64,000 nt of DNA from assembly GCF_051020955.1 (NCBI RefSeq), contig NC_135016.1, positions 30,639,131-30,703,130 on the forward strand. Direction: 5' to 3'. Position numbers and translations under genes: made by a program. The stretch comes from Megalopta genalis (Eukaryota; Arthropoda; Insecta; Hymenoptera; Halictidae). Below, piece after piece: positions 59,216-64,000 of the stretch. Numbering within the stretch: the stretch's first letter is position 1; each line of letters begins with the position of its first letter. Below the pieces are notes generated by a model, which ran no database searches, had not been told where the DNA came from, and saw only the letters and a program-made list of their open reading frames with translations.

Positions 59216-60106
59216 TATCAATTACTGCAAAACAACACATCGCCGTACGTAGTACACAAACGACCAGCGAAAAGCTACTTTCAACAACTGGAAATATCGT
59301 TGAAATTGAGAGAACCAAGCTATTACATACATGTAACACACGTAGAAAAATTAGTTGTTTTTACCCGAGAATTTAAAATCAAAATATATACATCTTACTT
59401 TTCTGGTATATTAATTTCGTTTAATGTTATAAGTTCCAAGGTTGAATAAAATAGACAATTTTGCAAAGTAAACTTTAACAACAGAAAAAATCTGAAACTA
59501 GAACCATATTCAAGGCAAGAAGAAATGCATACAAAAAGAATAAAAATTTTATTATGAAATTAATTCTGTAACTATTTTTGTATTTAATAAAATAGTTACG
59601 AATTTTCAATGTGCTTTCGATGAAGCGTTTGATCATAACTTAACGTTTCTACTTATTATATACACATGCATAACATGATTCTACATGCATAACATGATTC
59701 TACATGCAAAAATAATTCCAAGAAAAAAGAATCGTCATGTTTCATTCATTTCAATACATTATAACACATTAAAATCAACTTAATATTTGAGTGTGCTACG
59801 AAAATAAAAATATTTAAAGATTTGTTTAAATTATAACTGGAGTACTCTACACTTTTAATATATAAGTACAAGTGTGGGCATATTTTATATTTTTATGCTG
59901 ACAGCAATGCACATGTTACTAAAACTCAGAAGTGAGTACTGTCATCTTTGAGCATGCAATATGCTCCGAGGCTGCCAAAAACAAGTATGTACCTAACGTG
60001 GAACCCTACCGGTTCGTAATTTCATTTGTTGACATTGTCATTTTGACCAATGGTAAACTTAAGTGAATTTAATAACCAATCAATCTTAATCCTGATCCAT
60101 TCCAGC
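59216..60106. other. AT-rich intergenic stretch
   Basis: It holds a short tandem pair (CATAACATGATTCTACATG, about 59,668-59,705). No gene recognised. Confidence 0.4.
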
Positions 60107-60345
60107 CATGGATTTAAGAATACATAATATTGACGGAGCGTTACGTCTAGGGGAGTCAGATTCGCGGTAAAGAGAGACTACATACACTTCGGTTGTTTTC
60201 GTGCGTTCTCGGTTATATTCGGACACATGGCCTGCATGGACCTAAGAATGGACGGAGTCTCTGGACGAAGGGGGTCTGAAATTCGCGATAAGGGGAGTCT
60301 ACATGCACTTCGACTATTTTCGTACTTTCCGAGTGAATTTCAATC
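60107..60345 (+). repeat. Diverged tandem duplication, unit about 110-130 bp
   Basis: The series ATGGA..TAAGAAT, GACGGAG, GGGGAGTC.GA.TTCGCG, AGACTACAT.CACTTCG and TTTTCGT.C occurs at 60,109-60,205 and again at 60,236-60,335. Confidence 0.65.
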
Positions 60346-60545
60346 AAATTGAATACAGCCGGAGTGCATGTATGGCGAATCTCATTTTCCTCCTTGTCAA
60401 AAGTCAGGTTATATGTTCCGTCCATATATCCTTAGGTTCATGATTCCAATCGTTAAAAGTATTTTATTTTGTTACTGTACACATTTTTATTCCATTATTC
60501 AAAGAGTTTGTATCTTATCACAGATCTTCGCTGAGACAAGATTTT

Positions 60546-60735
60546 TGTTAGAATGACGGACACTATATTTTTAGCTTTCATTATATTTCTAACTAGATAT
60601 ACATTTTTGTAGTTCTTCAGTATTTGTTACTTCGAACTTTTGTTAGAATGACAGACACTATATTTTTGCTTTTATTATATTTTTAACTAGATATACATTT
60701 TTGTAGTTCTTCAGTATTTGTTACTAAATTTGTTA
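60546..60735 (+). repeat. 95-bp tandem duplication, two copies
   Basis: TGTTAGAATGAC(G/A)GACACTA and the sequence through TAGTTCTTCAGTATTTGTTA are repeated with a 95-bp offset (60,546 and 60,641) and few differences, so the duplication is fairly recent. Confidence 0.9.
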
Positions 60736-61088
60736 ATTTTATTTTTGTCACGCCATATTATGTCATTTTATAATTTTGGATAAAAAAGGTGCAAAAAGTT
60801 TGTAATTGTAATTTCAGGTAATCCATAGATGTTAATTTGTCTTTCAATTTCATTTGAAAATTCACAATTGATGCATTGCAATCTTTGATAGAGCTAAATT
60901 CACCATAATATTACTTAGGGCTCATGCGCATTGTAATCGTTTTCGGAACAAAGTATGTACTAGAGTTTCCTCTCTGTAGAAGCTAATGTGACAAGGTCTG
61001 ATCTTTCGTTTTCTTCTGGAAGAATCAAGCGTTTATTTAAGTGTCATTTTCTGTCAGAATATTTAATTATTCAAAGAACTATAGTAAA
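60736..61088 (+). promoter_or_regulatory. Upstream region and presumed 5' UTR of CCT3
   Basis: The stretch immediately before the CCT3 start codon. No specific promoter element could be assigned. Confidence 0.3.
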
Positions 61089-63220
61089 ATGTTCGGACCA
61101 GGAGGTGCTCCGATCGTAGTTTTAAGTAAGTGAATACAATGTCCATGCCGAATTTCGTTTGTTTAGATACTCGAACCAAAAATCTATTTTTCTCACGATG
61201 TCGTATGCTTCGATTATTGCAGGTCAGAATACGAGACGTGATTCCGGCCGGAAAGTACAAAGGGAAAATATTCAAGCCGGCAAGGTGAGTACTATCACTA
61301 ATCCGTTGATTTACCATTTATGGTCTTCGATCGTCGGCACGCCCACGTGTTTTTTCCTCGACGAACATCTCGTTAATATGTACTATTTATAACTGTATTT
61401 ACTAAAATTAATAATTTCCGGTGCAATTTATAGTCCGGAAGTAAGTCATAAGTAAATTACTTCATTTATTGTAAACTTTTGCTGTTATATTAGAAACTTT
61501 TGTAAAAATATATTAAAATATTTATTTTACTGTTGAAATAGAAAAATAGATTCATTCTAATTATATTATCCTTTAAAGGCAATCGCAGATATCATTAGAA
61601 CATGTCTAGGACCGCAAGCTATGTTAAAAATGTTAATGGATCCAATGGGAGGAATAGTCATGACCAACGATGGAAATGCTATACTACGTGAAATAACGGT
61701 ACAACATCCTGCTGGAAAATCGATGATAGAAATTGCAAGAACTCAAGACGAAGAAGTTGGTGATGGTACAACGTCAGTTATTGTATTGGCAGGAGAAATT
61801 TTGGCCATAGCAGAACCTTTTCTTGAGCAGAACATGCATCCAACAATTATCATCAGAGCATTCCGTCAAGCTTTGGAAGATATGGTAACCATTCTTAACG
61901 ATCAAGTCAGCATAGACTTGGACACCAGTGATAGAAGCAAACTTATTCAAGTGATTAGTTCTTGCGTAGGAACTAAAATTTTTGGTCGTTGGCCTGAATT
62001 AGCATGTCAGATAGCATTAGATGCAGTCTTGACTGTTATGTATGAAGAAGGAGGCAGGAAGGAGATTGATATAAAACGTTATGCGAAAATAGAGAAAATT
62101 CCTGGTGGTACTATCGAAGAGAGTATTGTACTCAAGGGAGTAATGATCAATAAAGATGTCACACATCCAAAAATGAAACGACATATTAAAAATCCAAGAA
62201 TAGTTTTGTTGGATTGCCCTCTGGAGTATAAAAAGGGAGAGTCACAGACCAATATAGAAATACTGAAAGATACAGATTTTACAAGGATTTTAGAACTAGA
62301 AGAAGAGCACGTTAAAAAGATTTGTGAGGACATAATAGCTGTGAAACCCACTGTGGTATTCACAGAGAAAGGGGTATCAGATTTAGCTCAACATTATCTT
62401 GTGAAAGCTGGAATCTCTGCTATCCGTAGATTGAGGAAGAGCGATATGAACAGAATTGCTAGAGCTTGCGGTGCTACTGTTGTTAATCGTACAGAAGAAT
62501 TAAGGGAAGAAGATGTAGGTACTAATGCTGGTCTGTTTGAAATCAAAAAGGTTGGAGATGAATACTTCTGCTTTGTTACGGAATGTAAAAATCCCAAGGC
62601 ATGTACTATAATATTGAGAGGCGCCAGTAAAGACATTCTAAATGAAACAGAGAGAAACCTACAAGATGCTCTACATGTTGGAAGAAATCTTCTCATTGAA
62701 CCAAAATTGGTGCCAGGTATATATAAGTTTAGTCTAAATATTTATGATACACGAGCATGGTATATTAAATAATTTTAAATTAAATGTATTAATAATTTTT
62801 ATTAAAGGTGGAGGAGCAGTAGAAATGGCAGTAGCAAGACTTCTGGCAGAAAAAGCATCAAGGCTTGCTGGCGTAGAACAATGGCCTTACAAAGCTGTAT
62901 CACAGGCATTAGAAATTATTCCAAGAACCCTTGCACAGAATTGTGGAGCTAACACCATTAGAACAATGACTGCACTGCGTGCAAAACATGCTACTGAGGG
63001 AATGACATGGGGTATCGATGGAGAAACTGGTCAATTGGTAGATATGAAAGAGCGTGGTATTTGGGAACCACTATCTGTTAAGCTACAAACATACAAAACG
63101 GCCGTTGAGACAGCTATTTTGTTGTTAAGAATTGATGATATAGTATCGGGAAGCAAGAAAAAGAAAGATAACGAACCGGCAACGCCTGCACAAGTTTCAG
63201 AGGAAGCTATGAAGGATTGA
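61089..63220 (+). CDS. CCT3: T-complex protein 1 subunit gamma (CCT3), 4 exons, 549 aa
   Basis: One of the eight paralogous subunits of the cytosolic chaperonin TRiC/CCT, which folds actin, tubulin and other proteins in an ATP-driven double ring. Exons: 61,089-61,125; 61,223-61,284; 61,579-62,716; 62,808-63,220, totalling 1650 nt, all GT-AG and in phase. The protein starts MFGPGGAPIVVL, the usual gamma N-terminus, and this ATG is the only sensible start. The lower (ATP-binding) domain shows MDPMGGIVMTNDG at 53-65 and the nucleotide motif GDGTTS at 94-99. The middle of exon 3 encodes the substrate-binding apical domain. Exon 4 opens with the second equatorial motif GGGAVEMAVAR (about 412-422). 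The C-terminus is a Lys/Glu-rich tail. Length agrees with animal orthologs (about 545). No defects seen; expected to be expressed constitutively as a housekeeping gene. Confidence 0.98.
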
Positions 63221-63356
63221 AGACATTAAATTTTTATATTATGCTCGAAATGCTTTTATTTGTCTTAACATTTAATAATTCATGTCCACGATAATGTTAA
63301 TGAAATTCAATTCATGTTCACAGAAATTATTTGCTTGTCTGTATGCATTTTCGTAC

Positions 63357-63362
63357 AATAAA
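63357..63362 (+). terminator. Candidate poly(A) signal of CCT3
   Basis: AATAAA 137 nt after the CCT3 stop codon, a normal distance for a short 3' UTR. Confidence 0.6.
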
Positions 63363-64000
63363 AATACTTTGATAAGCTATTAAGAAGAATGATGCACGTA
63401 CTGTATTTATCAATATACATATATATTGTTTTGAAGGGGCTGCTTTTTTTATTGTAACAAGCTAACTTAGATAAAACGTCTATAATTAGAGCATAGCAAT
63501 CAATTTGTCATATACTGCTTTGATAGCATTTTTGTACGAAACTTAAACAAAGATGAAAATATATTTCACAATACCAATATTGAATATTTGTATGTGTATA
63601 TCTACATTATACTTTATGAGTAGCATTATTCCCCTGCATGTTACGAAGTAATACAACATTGCTTGCATATAATCTAAATTTACATATCTACTACAATTTG
63701 CATTTGTTACGTTTGAACAATGTGAGTAATGGTATCTCATTTCATAACTCAAATGGTATTGTAGTGATGTACTTATACAATGTTTTACTTAAATAATAAT
63801 CATCAAAATATCTAAATTAAAGAAATTGTAATAATGTTTTAATGTGGCATTGATTTAAAGGATATTCGTATAGTTTATTAATAACGACAATCTTCGAAAA
63901 TTACAAAAATGTTCATGTTATAAAATAAACGTTACATATTCGGAATTAATTCAACCATGAATCATAAACAAAGTGTGTTTAAAAAGAAGTAAATGTGAAA
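63363..64000. other. AT-rich 3' flank of CCT3
   Basis: No gene or element recognised up to the window edge. Confidence 0.4.

Noticed and set aside
59078..59449. 123-codon frame after the odorant receptor
   Set aside because: It starts at the putative hAT terminus and has no recognisable domain.
1..64000. tRNA, rRNA and conserved microRNA genes
   Set aside because: Scanning by eye for tRNA B-box words and familiar microRNA seeds found nothing convincing; a covariance-model search was not possible.

Overview
This window looks like nuclear DNA of a hymenopteran insect, probably a bee, ant or other aculeate. The evidence is three intron-containing animal genes, a seven-exon insect odorant receptor, deleted mariner and piggyBac-type (TTAA-flanked) elements, and AT-rich DNA interrupted by visibly CpG-dense stretches. 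There are no operons, ribosome binding sites or other bacterial features. I cannot name the species from sequence alone.

Layout. Positions 1-20,322 hold no recognisable host coding exon. They carry a foldback repeat cut by the window edge, two mariner copies sharing one internal deletion, a 1.9-kb palindromic foldback element between 50-bp direct repeats, several TTAA-bounded miniature elements, a 214-bp palindromic MITE and a long (AT)n hairpin. A minus-strand exon at 20,323-20,550 contains the start codon and first 40 codons of a chinmo-like BTB/POZ transcription factor and ends in a clean splice donor. The rest of that gene must lie beyond the left edge, so positions 1-20,322 are probably its intron. 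CpG-dense DNA at 20.6-22.4 kb is the best candidate for its upstream non-coding exons or promoter.

Positions 22.5-52.5 kb are gene-poor. They include a TTAA element with a second TTAA element nested inside it, the nested one carrying a stump of piggyBac transposase. The unoccupied version of the outer element lies 12 kb away at 12,846. Also here are a nine-copy 38-bp minisatellite enclosed by an inverted repeat, CpG-dense stretches (29.0-29.8, 38.0-39.6 and 41.0-41.8 kb), and a long pyrimidine tract. At 43.5-45.4 kb is a frameshifted, truncated family-B DNA polymerase of the Maverick/Polinton (virus-like) type, followed by unrecognised possible reading frames and a 253-bp-offset direct duplication. 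A short motif, TAGACTGCGGATTTTTATGC, recurs about fourteen times on both strands.

The right end is gene-dense and orderly. It holds the Rieske iron-sulfur protein of respiratory complex III (minus strand, 4 exons, 273 aa, one GC-AG intron), an apparently intact odorant receptor (plus, 7 exons, 395 aa), and the gamma subunit of the cytosolic chaperonin TRiC/CCT (plus, 4 exons, 549 aa). These three genes are independent in function: mitochondrial respiration, olfaction and protein folding. Exon boundaries were read by hand from splice sites and reading phase; no homology search was run.
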